In this document: positions 43,690 through 52,416 of the stretch, piece by piece
Layout: every line of letters begins with the position of its first letter
Numbering within the stretch: the stretch's first letter is position 1
Assembly (NCBI GenBank): GCA_004762155.1
Contig: SIHP01000004.1
Span: 62,001 to 126,000, forward strand
Source of the DNA: Flavobacteriaceae bacterium
GTDB taxonomy: Bacteria > Bacteroidota > Bacteroidia > Flavobacteriales > Flavobacteriaceae
Length of the DNA: 64,000 nucleotides
Direction: 5' to 3'
The notes under the pieces: model-generated
Told to the model about the DNA's origin: nothing
What the model saw: the letters and a program-made list of their open reading frames with translations, nothing else
The model's database searches: none
Made by a program: the position numbers and the translations under genes

Positions 43690-44514
43690 TTAACTATGTA
43701 AATTATGTCCGCAATGATAACAATATTCAGCATCATCTTTATGATCATCGTACGAACAATTTGGACAAGATTGTGTATTTGTATTTATAGCTTCTTTTTT
43801 TATCAACTCAGAAGAAACAATACCAGTAGGAATAGCAATTATTGCATAACCCAAAATCATAATAACACTAGCTATAAACTGACCAAAAGGAGTATGCGGG
43901 GCAATGTCTCCATAACCAACAGTAGTTAATGTTACAATAGCCCAATAAACACTACGCGGTATACTTGTAAATCCGTTTTCATTTCCTTCAATTAAATACA
44001 TAACGGTACCTAAAATGATACATAAAATTAAAACAAAAAATAAAAATACAGATATTCGAGCTCTACTTGCTTTTAAAGCTTTTATTAATTGATTAGCTTC
44101 TCCAATATAACTGGCAAGTTTAAATATTTTAAATATACGTAATAAGCGAAGTGATCTAAAGGCAACTAAAGTATGTGTTCCCACAAAAAACATAGATAAA
44201 TACATAGGGATTGTAGATAAAAAATCTATAACACCAAAAAAGCTAAAAACGTATTTAGTAGGTTTTTTTATAGTAATAATCCTTAAAATATATTCAATTG
44301 AAAAAAGAATAGTTACTATCCATTCCGCGATATATAATTGGTCATGATATTTTTGATCTATATCATTCACACTTTCTAACATAACAAGAACAATACTTAT
44401 TAAAATAAGGACTAATAGTGCAATATCAAAAAGTTTACCACCAAAAGTGTCTGCTTCATAAATAACTTCATGAAGTTTCTTTTTTAAAGTTTTTTGAATA
44501 TTGTTTTTTGTCAA
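43690..44514 (-). CDS. Voltage-gated-type potassium channel with zinc-ribbon tail
   Basis: A 274-residue six-helix ion channel. The S4-like FRSLRLLRIFKIFKLASY (about 114-131) has regularly spaced Arg/Lys, and the pore has the potassium filter TTVGYGD (near 190). The cytoplasmic tail ends in a zinc ribbon with CPNC and CYHCGHNL (last 30 residues). K+ selectivity follows from the filter; gating by voltage or by the zinc-ribbon domain is inference. It precedes miaA with no spacing. Confidence 0.9.
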   Translation of the reverse strand: MTKNNIQKTLKKKLHEVIYEADTFGGKLFDIALLVLILISIVLVMLESVNDIDQKYHDQLYIAEWIVTILFSIEYILRIITIKKPTKYVFSFFGVIDFLSTIPMYLSMFFVGTHTLVAFRSLRLLRIFKIFKLASYIGEANQLIKALKASRARISVFLFFVLILCIILGTVMYLIEGNENGFTSIPRSVYWAIVTLTTVGYGDIAPHTPFGQFIASVIMILGYAIIAIPTGIVSSELIKKEAINTNTQSCPNCSYDDHKDDAEYCYHCGHNLHS

Positions 44515-44552
44515 AATAGCTTTTTAAGGAGCAATATTACAACATAATTTTA

Positions 44553-45632
44553 TTAAAAGCGTACAATCTTATCTACCTTACTCATTAAAAGGTGGTTTTT
44601 AATAATTGTTTTTGCTAATATTTTACTTTCAATAGGAGTAATAATATTTTTTAGAATATCTATTTGGTTTTCTTGGTAAGATAAATTTGTAAATCCGTAA
44701 CCAACAACTTCATTCTCTTCTACTAAAATAACACTATTTTCTTCAGGAATTCTACCTTTATTAATTAGCATAAAAGAATCATGACTAAAATCTTTATTCG
44801 TCATTTTTCTTTTTTTAAGAATATTATATTTAGGTCTTAAGTTTTCTAGCTCTAAATAATATTTAAGTTTTGTTAAAAGTGTATTTCCAGTTTCTTCAAA
44901 AGAAACCGTATTTACATTTGTATTAATTTTTAAAGCTCTTTTAGTTTCTTTTAAAAATAATTTATTAACCTCTTTTTTAATATTAGCACCTCTTCCAATA
45001 AAAATAATGTTTCCTACTTTATTGTGAACATAAAAAACCCCTTGTTTTTCAGGTAAAGAATCTAAAATTTTAATAATTTTATTTTTTTGTGTTCTATTGT
45101 CAGAATATTTTATTGTTTTTTTTATAATTCCTTTTTGTAGGTCTTTTTCTAATAATAGTTTAAAAAGTTTCACGGTAACTACTGCATCTCCATTGGCTCT
45201 ATGTCTGTCTGAAGTTGGTATTCCCAATCCTCTACATAATTTACCTAAACTATAAGAAGGTTGATCAGGAATTAATTCTTTACTTAACTCTACAGTACAA
45301 AGAGTATTTCTTTTAAAATCGTATCCTAAACGGTTATATTCTGTTCTTAAAATTCTGTAATCAAAAGAAGAGTTATGAGCAACTATAATACAGTCTTTAG
45401 TAATTTCTATAATTCTTTTAGCTACCTCATGAAATTTAGGAGCATTTTTAAGCATATTACTATTAATCCCTGTAAGTTTTACAACAAATTGCTGAATTTC
45501 TCTTTCAGGATTTACCAAAGTAATAAATTGGTCTACAATATTTTGTCCGTCAAACTTATAGATAGCAATTTCAGTAATTCCTTCTTCGTTAAATTTTCCT
45601 CCTGTTGTTTCTATGTCTAAAATTGCATACAT
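44553..45632 (-). CDS. DnaQ-like exonuclease with degenerate GIY-YIG domain
   Basis: A 359-residue protein. The N-terminal DEDDh exonuclease domain (1-~170) has DIETTG, HNSSFDYRIL and DRHRANGDA, all four catalytic acids and the His. The C-terminal half begins with a GIY-YIG-type region (PEKQGVFYVHNKVGNIIFIG), as in the UvrC/Cho-like fusions of Bacteroidota. Key residues there are changed: GIY is GFY, YIG is FIG, the catalytic Arg position reads KKEV, and the Glu of the later S-E-L motif is absent (GNTLL). The GIY-YIG unit is therefore probably inactive. Role: 3-prime exonuclease in DNA repair or proofreading. Confidence 0.88.
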   Translation of the reverse strand: MYAILDIETTGGKFNEEGITEIAIYKFDGQNIVDQFITLVNPEREIQQFVVKLTGINSNMLKNAPKFHEVAKRIIEITKDCIIVAHNSSFDYRILRTEYNRLGYDFKRNTLCTVELSKELIPDQPSYSLGKLCRGLGIPTSDRHRANGDAVVTVKLFKLLLEKDLQKGIIKKTIKYSDNRTQKNKIIKILDSLPEKQGVFYVHNKVGNIIFIGRGANIKKEVNKLFLKETKRALKINTNVNTVSFEETGNTLLTKLKYYLELENLRPKYNILKKRKMTNKDFSHDSFMLINKGRIPEENSVILVEENEVVGYGFTNLSYQENQIDILKNIITPIESKILAKTIIKNHLLMSKVDKIVRF

Positions 45633-45719
45633 GCAGTAATCTATTCTGTTTATTATAGGGTTATGGTAAGGAAGTAGGTGGCAATCAAATATATAAAATA
45701 TAGTTAAAAAAGACTACAT

Positions 45720-46382
45720 TTAAGATGCTAAATAATTTCTATTACCAAAGATAGAACTACCAATTCTTACCATTGTACTTCCACATTTTATTGCTAATTT
45801 ATAATCACCACTCATACCCATTGATAAAATATTTATATCTGAATATTTATTTTTAATATTGATAAATAGCGTATTAAGTGATGAGAATTCTTTTTGTAAC
45901 TGTTCTTTATCTTTTGTAAATGTTGCCATTCCCATTAGACCAACAACTTTAATATTTTCTAATTTATTTATTTCTTCTGAAGCTATAATAGTTTCAATCT
46001 CGTTAAAAGATAGTCCAAATTTAGTACTTTCTTCAGCAATATGAGCTTGTAACAAACAATTTATAACTCTATTATGTTTTTTTGCTTGTTTGTTAATCTC
46101 TGTTAAAGTTTTAAAACTATCTACTCCATGAATTAGATCCACAAAATGCGCCATATATTTAACCTTATTACGCTGCAAATGGCCAATCATATGCCATTGA
46201 ATATCTTTTGGTAAAGCATCATATTTGGTAACCATTTCTTGAATTTTATTTTCTCCAAAAATACGTTGTCCACCATTATAAGCTTCCTGCAAATCTTCAA
46301 TAGGTTTTGTTTTAGATACAGCAACTAAGGTTACATGTTCTGGAAGCTCTAATTTAATTTTATCGATGTTATTTTTAATCAT
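45720..46382 (-). CDS. YggS family PLP homeostasis protein
   Basis: A 220-residue fold-type III PLP-binding protein. The PLP-lysine region LVAVSKTKPIEDL is at about 19-31, then GENKIQEM, WHMIGHLQRNKVKYM (about 80-95) and LSMGMSGDYKLAI near the C-terminus. Members (YggS/PLPHP) buffer pyridoxal phosphate and affect amino-acid metabolism. Located 15 nt from the DUF1015 gene in the minus-strand serine cluster. Confidence 0.94.
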   Translation of the reverse strand: MIKNNIDKIKLELPEHVTLVAVSKTKPIEDLQEAYNGGQRIFGENKIQEMVTKYDALPKDIQWHMIGHLQRNKVKYMAHFVDLIHGVDSFKTLTEINKQAKKHNRVINCLLQAHIAEESTKFGLSFNEIETIIASEEINKLENIKVVGLMGMATFTKDKEQLQKEFSSLNTLFINIKNKYSDINILSMGMSGDYKLAIKCGSTMVRIGSSIFGNRNYLAS

Positions 46383-46396
46383 AAGAAAATATATTA

Positions 46397-47635
46397 CTAA
46401 AATTCGTAAATAGTTAATCCACTTCTTAGTTTTGGTTCTATATATGTTGTTTTTGGAGGCATTAGTAAGCCTGCATCAACAATCTCTTTTAATTCATTAA
46501 TATTGGTAGCAAGCATGCCAAAAGATACTACAAAGTCGTGGCTATCAACAGCAGATTTTAATTCTAAGCCGTCTGATTTATTTTGAGAGTATGAGATTTT
46601 AGATGCGTTTCTAATATCATCAATACCTAAAATAGGTTTTAAAACAGTTGTATATAATATTTGAGCATCCAAATAACTGAGTGAATCTGTAAATTCATAT
46701 GCAGATTTTCGTAAAGTTAAGGCATAAAAATCACCATTTAAATACATACTAAATTGGTGTTTTTCTTTCGGTTTAAATGAAATTTGACCTTTATTTTCTA
46801 TTTTGAAAAAAGCATCCAATTCAATTAAAAATTCATCTACAGACAAACCATTTAAATCTTTTATAAATCTATTAAATTCATAAATATTTAACTGACTTTC
46901 AGCTAATAAATAACTCATAAAGTAATTGTAATCTTCTTTACCAGTATGATTTGGGTTTTGTTTTGCAATATTTTCTGCTAGCAAGCAAGAAGAAGTAGAT
47001 CTATGATGACCATCTGCAATATAAAGGCTATTAATATTTTTAAAGGCTTCAGTAACAGTATTAATATCATCAGGATTATTTACAAGCCATAATAAGTGTA
47101 AATCTTTATCAGATGTAGAGAATTCATATTCTGGCCTGTTTTGTTTATATTTTTTGATGACATTTTTAATAACATCATTATCAGGATAGGTAAGGAGCAC
47201 AGGTTCTGCATTAAAACCTGTGTTTTTTAAATAATTTTCAAATAATAATTCTCGTTTACGTAAAGTATCCTCGTGTTTTTTTATAATGTTATTATGATAA
47301 TCTTCAACAGAAGTTGCTGCTATAATACCACAATAGGTATTGTTTTTTGTTTTCTTTTGATAAATGTAAAAATTAGGAGTGCTATCTTCTGTAAAAATAG
47401 CATCTTCTTTAAACTCTAAATATCTATTATGAACCAGTTTAAAACGTTGCGCATCTGATATTTCTTGCTTATGATATTTATAACCAGGATTAATAATGTG
47501 CAAGAACGTAAACGGATTAAAGTTTAATTTGGCTTCTAACTCTTTTGTGCTATATAAATCATATGATTTGGAAGAAACTAATGCAACTTTATCTCGTGTT
47601 GGACGAACAGCTTTAAATGGTTTTACAATTGCCAT
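46397..47635 (-). CDS. DUF1015 domain protein
   Basis: A 412-residue protein of the DUF1015 family (KPFKAVRPTRDKVALVSSKS at the N-terminus, LYIADGHHRSTSS near 218-230, and YSQNKSDG/DAGLLMPPKTTYIEPK at the end). The DGHHR motif is the most conserved part and suggests a catalytic or nucleotide site. DUF1015 genes recurrently lie beside serA and serC in Bacteroidota, and a link to serine metabolism has been suspected without proof. It lies 4 nt from the HEAT-repeat gene. Confidence 0.88.
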   Translation of the reverse strand: MAIVKPFKAVRPTRDKVALVSSKSYDLYSTKELEAKLNFNPFTFLHIINPGYKYHKQEISDAQRFKLVHNRYLEFKEDAIFTEDSTPNFYIYQKKTKNNTYCGIIAATSVEDYHNNIIKKHEDTLRKRELLFENYLKNTGFNAEPVLLTYPDNDVIKNVIKKYKQNRPEYEFSTSDKDLHLLWLVNNPDDINTVTEAFKNINSLYIADGHHRSTSSCLLAENIAKQNPNHTGKEDYNYFMSYLLAESQLNIYEFNRFIKDLNGLSVDEFLIELDAFFKIENKGQISFKPKEKHQFSMYLNGDFYALTLRKSAYEFTDSLSYLDAQILYTTVLKPILGIDDIRNASKISYSQNKSDGLELKSAVDSHDFVVSFGMLATNINELKEIVDAGLLMPPKTTYIEPKLRSGLTIYEF

Positions 47636-47639
47636 AGAT

Positions 47640-48461
47640 TTAATTTTTCTGGTTTACTGATTTTAATTTTTCTAACGTATCAACAAGCCATTCTTCATTT
47701 ACTTTTTTTGAAGTTTTATTTTCTTCAATTTGATTTTCTAAATATGGAATTAAACTTTTATCATTTAATTCTTCTATAGATTCAAGAATTAAAGAACTAT
47801 ACTCATCAATATTTTTTAATTCTTGTATGAGAATATCTTTTATATTTTTGTCTTTGCGTTGCGTTAAACCAGCTATAGCCTCTTGTCTTACAATTTTAGA
47901 AGTATCTTTTATTTTGTTCCATAAAGCAAATCTAATCTTTTCATTGTCTATATCTGTCTGGCTTCCTAATCCAAAAGTAGCCCAATTTCTAATATCAAAA
48001 TCTTTATTCTTTGAGAATTCTATTAAGGTATCTATAGCGTTATCATTTTCAAGAGTTAAAAGAGCGTTAACCAAACTAAATTTAACATAAACACTTTTAT
48101 GGGTTTTTAAAGAACATAGAAAATCAACTTGTTCATTTGTAAGTGATTCATTATTATGACTTATCCCGTAAAGAATAGAAGAAAGAACTTCTTTGTCTGT
48201 TTCAGATTTTAATAACTTAAAAAATAGTTGAATTATTTCTTTTTGATGCAATCTAGGATAACCAAATTGATTTAATACATCTAAACCTATAATTTTTTCT
48301 TTTATAGAATCAGAATCAATTAATAATAAAGATTTTTTATAAATGGCATCTGTTTTTCGTTTTCTTAGTTCTTGAATATATTTCCAATAATTTTCATTAG
48401 ATTTATTATTTATAAGTCTAATGAAAATTTTTTCAGTTGTATAATTGGTTAATTTATTCAA
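47640..48461 (-). CDS. HEAT-repeat protein
   Basis: A 273-residue cytosolic protein made of helical repeats with HEAT-like spacing (IIGLDVLNQFGYPRLHQKEI, VSLV-type KFSLVNALLTLEN, DIRNWATFGLGSQTD, IVRQEAIAGLTQRKD and SLIPYLENQIEENK). No signal peptide, no enzyme motif. HEAT repeats usually mediate protein-protein contacts. Its place between a SerA-like gene and DUF1015 is unusual in my recollection of this cluster. Function unknown. Confidence 0.75.
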   Translation of the reverse strand: MNKLTNYTTEKIFIRLINNKSNENYWKYIQELRKRKTDAIYKKSLLLIDSDSIKEKIIGLDVLNQFGYPRLHQKEIIQLFFKLLKSETDKEVLSSILYGISHNNESLTNEQVDFLCSLKTHKSVYVKFSLVNALLTLENDNAIDTLIEFSKNKDFDIRNWATFGLGSQTDIDNEKIRFALWNKIKDTSKIVRQEAIAGLTQRKDKNIKDILIQELKNIDEYSSLILESIEELNDKSLIPYLENQIEENKTSKKVNEEWLVDTLEKLKSVNQKN

Positions 48462-48470
48462 TAATATTTT

Positions 48471-49418
48471 TTAAGATAACAGTTTAACTATTTGATTGGC
48501 TAATTCTTCACCAATTCTATCATCAGCATCAACTGTATTCCCACCAATATTAGGTGTTAAAGACAACTCAGGATTCATTAATAATTGAATTTCTGGATTT
48601 GGTTGATTTTCAAAAACATCTAAACCTGCATATTTAACAGTTTTATTTTTAATAGCATTTGCTAAAGCAACTTCATCAATAGTTCCAGGTTTAGAAACAT
48701 TAACAATTCCCATTCCTTTTTTCATTTTTTCAAACTGATCTTGTCCTAGTGTATATCCATCAGAAGCATCTGTATGAATAGATAAGAAATCAGCTTGTTT
48801 TAAAATTTCAGCAATCGTTTCTGTTTCAATTTCAATATTTACAAATTGTCCGTTATAAAAAGGAATATTAATAATTGTGTCTCCAGTTTGAGTATTAGTA
48901 GCAATTACTTTCATACCTAAAGCTAAGGCAATTTTAGCAACTTCACGACCAACAATGTCAAAACCAATAATACCTAAGGTTTTTCCTCTAAGTTCAGTTC
49001 CAAAAGAAAAATGTTTGTGTAACATATTAAAATTCATGTCTCCTTCTAATGGCATTTCTCTATTAGATTGATGTAGATAACGCGCCATACCAAATAAATG
49101 AGCAAAAACTAATTCTGCTTTGGCATTGGAAGTTGCTTCAGATGCTTGTATAATATGTAATCCTTGGTCTTCTGCATACTGAGCATCTATATTTTCTGTA
49201 ATTGTAGTAGCTCCAATAAGTTTTAAACTAGGACAAACATCTATCAATTCTTGTTGAATTTCTAGATTATTATTTACTAAAAGAGCATCAATACTATGTG
49301 TATTAATATAATTTTCTAGTTGTTCTTGAGCAACTTTTGTTTCTAAAACTTCAAATCCTCCTTTTTCTAAAGTGTTACTACCACTTTTAGAAATTCCATC
49401 AATCGCTAATACTTTCAT
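48471..49418 (-). CDS. SerA-like 2-hydroxyacid dehydrogenase, catalytic residues replaced
   Basis: By length (315 aa), fold and position before serC this is the 3-phosphoglycerate dehydrogenase gene of the cluster (TELRGKTLGIIGF, QFEKMKKGMGIVN, KYAGLDVFE, ELSLTP). However, the key residues are changed. The Rossmann GxGxxG reads GFDIVG (Asp154), the catalytic Arg is Lys243 (NVSKPG instead of N-x-x-R-G), the Glu of DVFxxEP is Gln272, and the catalytic His of LTPHIG is Asn290. The substrate-loop region reads GATTITENID. The frame is intact, so this looks like a maintained pseudoenzyme or a changed activity rather than a decayed gene. It probably no longer makes phosphohydroxypyruvate. Confidence 0.85.
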   Translation of the reverse strand: MKVLAIDGISKSGSNTLEKGGFEVLETKVAQEQLENYINTHSIDALLVNNNLEIQQELIDVCPSLKLIGATTITENIDAQYAEDQGLHIIQASEATSNAKAELVFAHLFGMARYLHQSNREMPLEGDMNFNMLHKHFSFGTELRGKTLGIIGFDIVGREVAKIALALGMKVIATNTQTGDTIINIPFYNGQFVNIEIETETIAEILKQADFLSIHTDASDGYTLGQDQFEKMKKGMGIVNVSKPGTIDEVALANAIKNKTVKYAGLDVFENQPNPEIQLLMNPELSLTPNIGGNTVDADDRIGEELANQIVKLLS

Positions 49419-49438
49419 TCTTTTTTATTAAAAAATTA

Positions 49439-49491
49439 AAAGATTTAAAAATTGAAAGGTATTAGTTGAATCTTTCAATTTTTAAATCTTT
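49439..49491 (-). repeat. 20-bp inverted repeat between serC and serA-like gene
   Basis: Arms of 20 nt (AAAGATTTAAAAATTGAAAG and complement) surround a 13-nt loop and fill the gap between serC and the serA-like gene on the minus strand. It could partly terminate or process the serC transcript; there is no T tract stronger than the arms themselves. Confidence 0.75.
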
Positions 49492-49501
49492 ACATAAACT
49501 T

Positions 49502-50566
49502 TTATGCTTTTCTTTCTAACTCTTTCATTACATCTACTAAAGCTTGTACACTGTGTAGCGGCAATGCATTATACATACTTGCACGATAACCACCAACAGA
49601 ACGATGTCCGTTTAAGCCATTTATACGTGCTAATTTCCACATTTTATCAAATGTATCTTTTAAATTTTCATCAACTAAATTAAAAGTAGCATTCATTATA
49701 CTTCTATCTTCTTTTGCAGAAAACCCTTTGAATAATGGATTTCTATCTATTTCAGTATATAATAAATCTGCTTTTTTAGCATTTACTTTTTCAATAAAAT
49801 CAATACCACCTAAATCTTTTAACCACTCTAAAGTTAACATAGAAACATAGGTAGGAAAAACAGGAGGTGTATTAAACATGCTGTCTTTACTTAAATGTAC
49901 TTGATAATTTAACATAGAAGGAATTTGTCTTTCAACTTTTCCTAAAATATCTTCTTTAATAACTACTAAAGTTACACCAGCCGGTCCCATATTTTTTTGA
50001 GCACCTGCATAAATTAAATCGAATTTAGAAAAATCTAAACGACGCGAAAAAATATCAGAACTCATATCGCAAATTAAAGGAGCCTCCACTTCTGGAAAAC
50101 TTTTCATTTGTGTTCCAAAAATAGTATTGTTACTAGTACAATGGAAAAAATCTATATCACTAGGAATTTCATATCCTTTTGGTATATAAGAGAAGTTTTT
50201 ATCTTTAGATGAAGCTACTTCTACAACTTCTCCAAATAATTTGGCTTCTTTAATTGCTTTAACACTCCAAGTACCTGTGTTTAAATAAGCGGCTTTTTTA
50301 TTTAAAATATTATAAGCAATATTTAAAAACTGTGTGCTAGCTCCACCATGTAAAAACAATGTTTTATAACCTTTGTTTTCCAGATCTAAAAGTTCTAAAA
50401 CCAAACTTCTAGCATTTTCCATAACAGCTACAAAAGGTTTGCTACGGTGCGATATTTCTAATAAAGATAAATCATCATTATTAAAATCAATTACAGCTTC
50501 AGATGCTTTTTTTAAAACATCCTCTGGTAAAATACAAGGTCCTGCGCTAAAATTATGTTGTTTCAT
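49502..50566 (-). CDS. serC: Phosphoserine aminotransferase
   Basis: A 354-residue PLP enzyme converting phosphohydroxypyruvate and glutamate to phosphoserine and acting as PdxF in vitamin B6 synthesis. MKQHNFSAGPCILPEDVL opens it; HGGAST, SNNTIFGTQ, CDMSSDIFSRRLD and AGAQKNMGPAG (PLP Lys near 190) and GHRSVGGYRASMYNALP are intact. So, unlike its SerA neighbour, SerC is intact. The leader before the ATG is CA-rich (AACACACAACATAACACAAA) and a TACTTTTG element stands upstream. Confidence 0.96.
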   Translation of the reverse strand: MKQHNFSAGPCILPEDVLKKASEAVIDFNNDDLSLLEISHRSKPFVAVMENARSLVLELLDLENKGYKTLFLHGGASTQFLNIAYNILNKKAAYLNTGTWSVKAIKEAKLFGEVVEVASSKDKNFSYIPKGYEIPSDIDFFHCTSNNTIFGTQMKSFPEVEAPLICDMSSDIFSRRLDFSKFDLIYAGAQKNMGPAGVTLVVIKEDILGKVERQIPSMLNYQVHLSKDSMFNTPPVFPTYVSMLTLEWLKDLGGIDFIEKVNAKKADLLYTEIDRNPLFKGFSAKEDRSIMNATFNLVDENLKDTFDKMWKLARINGLNGHRSVGGYRASMYNALPLHSVQALVDVMKELERKA

Positions 50567-50595
50567 TTTTGTGTTATGTTGTGTGTTGTGTGTTG

Positions 50596-50603
50596 CAAAA
50601 GTA
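50596..50603 (-). promoter_or_regulatory. serC -7 promoter element
   Basis: TACTTTTG on the minus strand fits TAnnTTTG and lies 30 nt upstream of the serC ATG, just before the CA-rich leader; no clear -33 box. Confidence 0.5.
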
Positions 50604-50689
50604 GTATTTATGCCTTTTATAATTTTATATTTTATGTGTTTTATCTTACACGAAAATAAGTCTGTTAAAAAAACACAAGACTATTTTGT

Positions 50690-51085
50690 TTAATAATAGG
50701 TTTCTACACCTAAATATTTTACGAGATCAATTAAAATAGGATAAGAAACAACTACAAGTATACTTGTAATTGCTACGCTAATTAAAAGAAGTTTGGAAAT
50801 GTATTCTGTTTGTTCTTTTTCGTTTTTTTGAGTTAAAAGGTGTGTTACAAAAGGCATAAATATCATGAAAAAAGGTATTCTAAAAGCAGGACTTAATGCC
50901 CAAGCTTTTCCTTCAATAATATATAGTATTGATATTAACCCAAATAAAGACAAAGAAATGATAAAACCAATACCGATGTCTTTATTTGTAATTGCTTTTG
51001 ATTTTATAAGTTTAACTGTTTTAAAAATAGCTACTATAGCTATAATTAGTATTCCAATTAAAAACGGTATAATTATTATTCCCAT
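50690..51085 (-). CDS. Four-helix membrane protein, unknown
   Basis: A 131-residue hydrophobic protein with four predicted helices (about 3-22, 42-62, 72-90, 103-122) and short charged loops (KLIKSKAITNKD; TQKNEKEQTEYISK). No family recognised. It lies between acyl-CoA reductase and serC on the same strand, 26 nt after the former, so it may be an insertion in an otherwise conserved neighbourhood. The opposite-strand frames there are shadows. Confidence 0.6.
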   Translation of the reverse strand: MGIIIIPFLIGILIIAIVAIFKTVKLIKSKAITNKDIGIGFIISLSLFGLISILYIIEGKAWALSPAFRIPFFMIFMPFVTHLLTQKNEKEQTEYISKLLLISVAITSILVVVSYPILIDLVKYLGVETYY

Positions 51086-51111
51086 GAACGTTAGTGTTTG
51101 GTTGTGGTTTA

Positions 51112-52176
51112 CTATAACTCAGAAAGAAATTTAAGTGTATTTACGCCATCAGCATAATCCCATAATTGAGGATGCTGTGTTTGTCCAAAATCTACTTCAT
51201 TATCAAGAAAATTATTGGCAACAATACATTGTATTTTCTCTCTGTCTTCGTATAATTTTATCTTTAAATCATCTTCATTATCATAATACTCATAAAAAAC
51301 AGAGGCAATAGGAGAGGCGTAACTAGCATCTTCTTTAATCATTAAAAAACCGTTTTCTAAAATATCAAACTCACTCATTAAATATACAGCCTTGTTATAA
51401 TCGTAATTATTGGCATATTTAGCGTTATTAATGATTTCTTGTTTGTTAAACATTCCTCCAAAGAAACCATCAAAGTTATAATTTCTAGGAACAAATAATT
51501 TAGAAACCGAACGACAACCTAATCCAAAATAACGAAATACATCTTCGTTTAAATTTTTAAAATCATCTTCTGTTTCGTTTCCTGTTAAAACAGCTAATGA
51601 ATTTCTACTTTTTCTAATAATACTCGGTACGTTTTTAAAATAATATTCAAAATAACGAGCAGTGTTATCACTTCCTGTAGCAATAACAGCATCAAAACCT
51701 TCTAATTTTCCTTCAGTAAAAACAATATTTCCTTTAAAATCTTCATGAGCGTACTCTAAATATTTCGTTAAAAAAGGAAGTAAATGTTTGTCGTTAGAAG
51801 ATTGTTTAACTAAAACTGAATGTCCAGAAATTAAAACAGATAAGAAATCATGAAAACCTACTAAAGGAATATTACCAGCCATAATTACCGCAACAGTTTT
51901 GGTGTTGTTTGTGGCAAGTTTTTCTTCTGAAGAGCTCCATTTAGTTATGTTTTCTTCGGATAAAGCCGTTGCCCAACTTTCGCAAGCAAATAACAGGTTT
52001 TCTTTTACAAACCAAGAGTTGTTTTCTTGCGCTACTTTTAATTGATGCTTAAATCCGTCAAAAAACAAATCATTAAAAGGAATATTTTCTTTTTGTTGAA
52101 TAGTTTCTCTAGAAAACTGACTTAAAAACTGTCCTAGTTTTACAAATGCTTCTATGCGATGTTGGATGGTACCCAT
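51112..52176 (-). CDS. LuxC-like acyl-CoA reductase
   Basis: A 354-residue aldehyde-dehydrogenase-superfamily protein of the LuxC-related acyl-CoA reductase type: VIMAGNIPLVGFHDFL (NAD-site region, about 95-111), VKQSSNDKHLLPFL, IATGSDNTARYFEYYF, RNSLAVLTGNET and FGLGCRSVSKLFVPRNY with the nucleophilic Cys near 225. In Bacteroidota it sits next to serC and a dicluster ferredoxin. Reaction proposed: reduction of an acyl-CoA to aldehyde; natural substrate unknown. Confidence 0.88.
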   Translation of the reverse strand: MGTIQHRIEAFVKLGQFLSQFSRETIQQKENIPFNDLFFDGFKHQLKVAQENNSWFVKENLLFACESWATALSEENITKWSSSEEKLATNNTKTVAVIMAGNIPLVGFHDFLSVLISGHSVLVKQSSNDKHLLPFLTKYLEYAHEDFKGNIVFTEGKLEGFDAVIATGSDNTARYFEYYFKNVPSIIRKSRNSLAVLTGNETEDDFKNLNEDVFRYFGLGCRSVSKLFVPRNYNFDGFFGGMFNKQEIINNAKYANNYDYNKAVYLMSEFDILENGFLMIKEDASYASPIASVFYEYYDNEDDLKIKLYEDREKIQCIVANNFLDNEVDFGQTQHPQLWDYADGVNTLKFLSEL

Positions 52177-52385
52177 TTATATTATTTAGAAATTAATTTG
52201 TCTTAATTTTTAGAAATGCAAAGTTACAAAACTGAAAGAAATAATTGAGTGCAATTAAAATAACTGATTTATACTAACAATATAATTTACTTAACGAATT
52301 TATTCAGAAATTACGTAATACTAGATTTTTCAGATTGATATTTCATTAAGAATGATTTAGAGTTTTTACAATAGATAAAAAAAGG

Positions 52386-52393
52386 TAAATTTG
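52386..52393 (+). promoter_or_regulatory. Promoter of the pxp operon (-7 element)
   Basis: TAAATTTG, a perfect TAnnTTTG, lies 23 nt upstream of the transporter ATG. The T-rich GTTTTTAC about 20 nt further upstream may act as a weak -33 element. Confidence 0.5.
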
Positions 52394-52416
52394 AATACAC
52401 AGTTAATTTATTTTTT

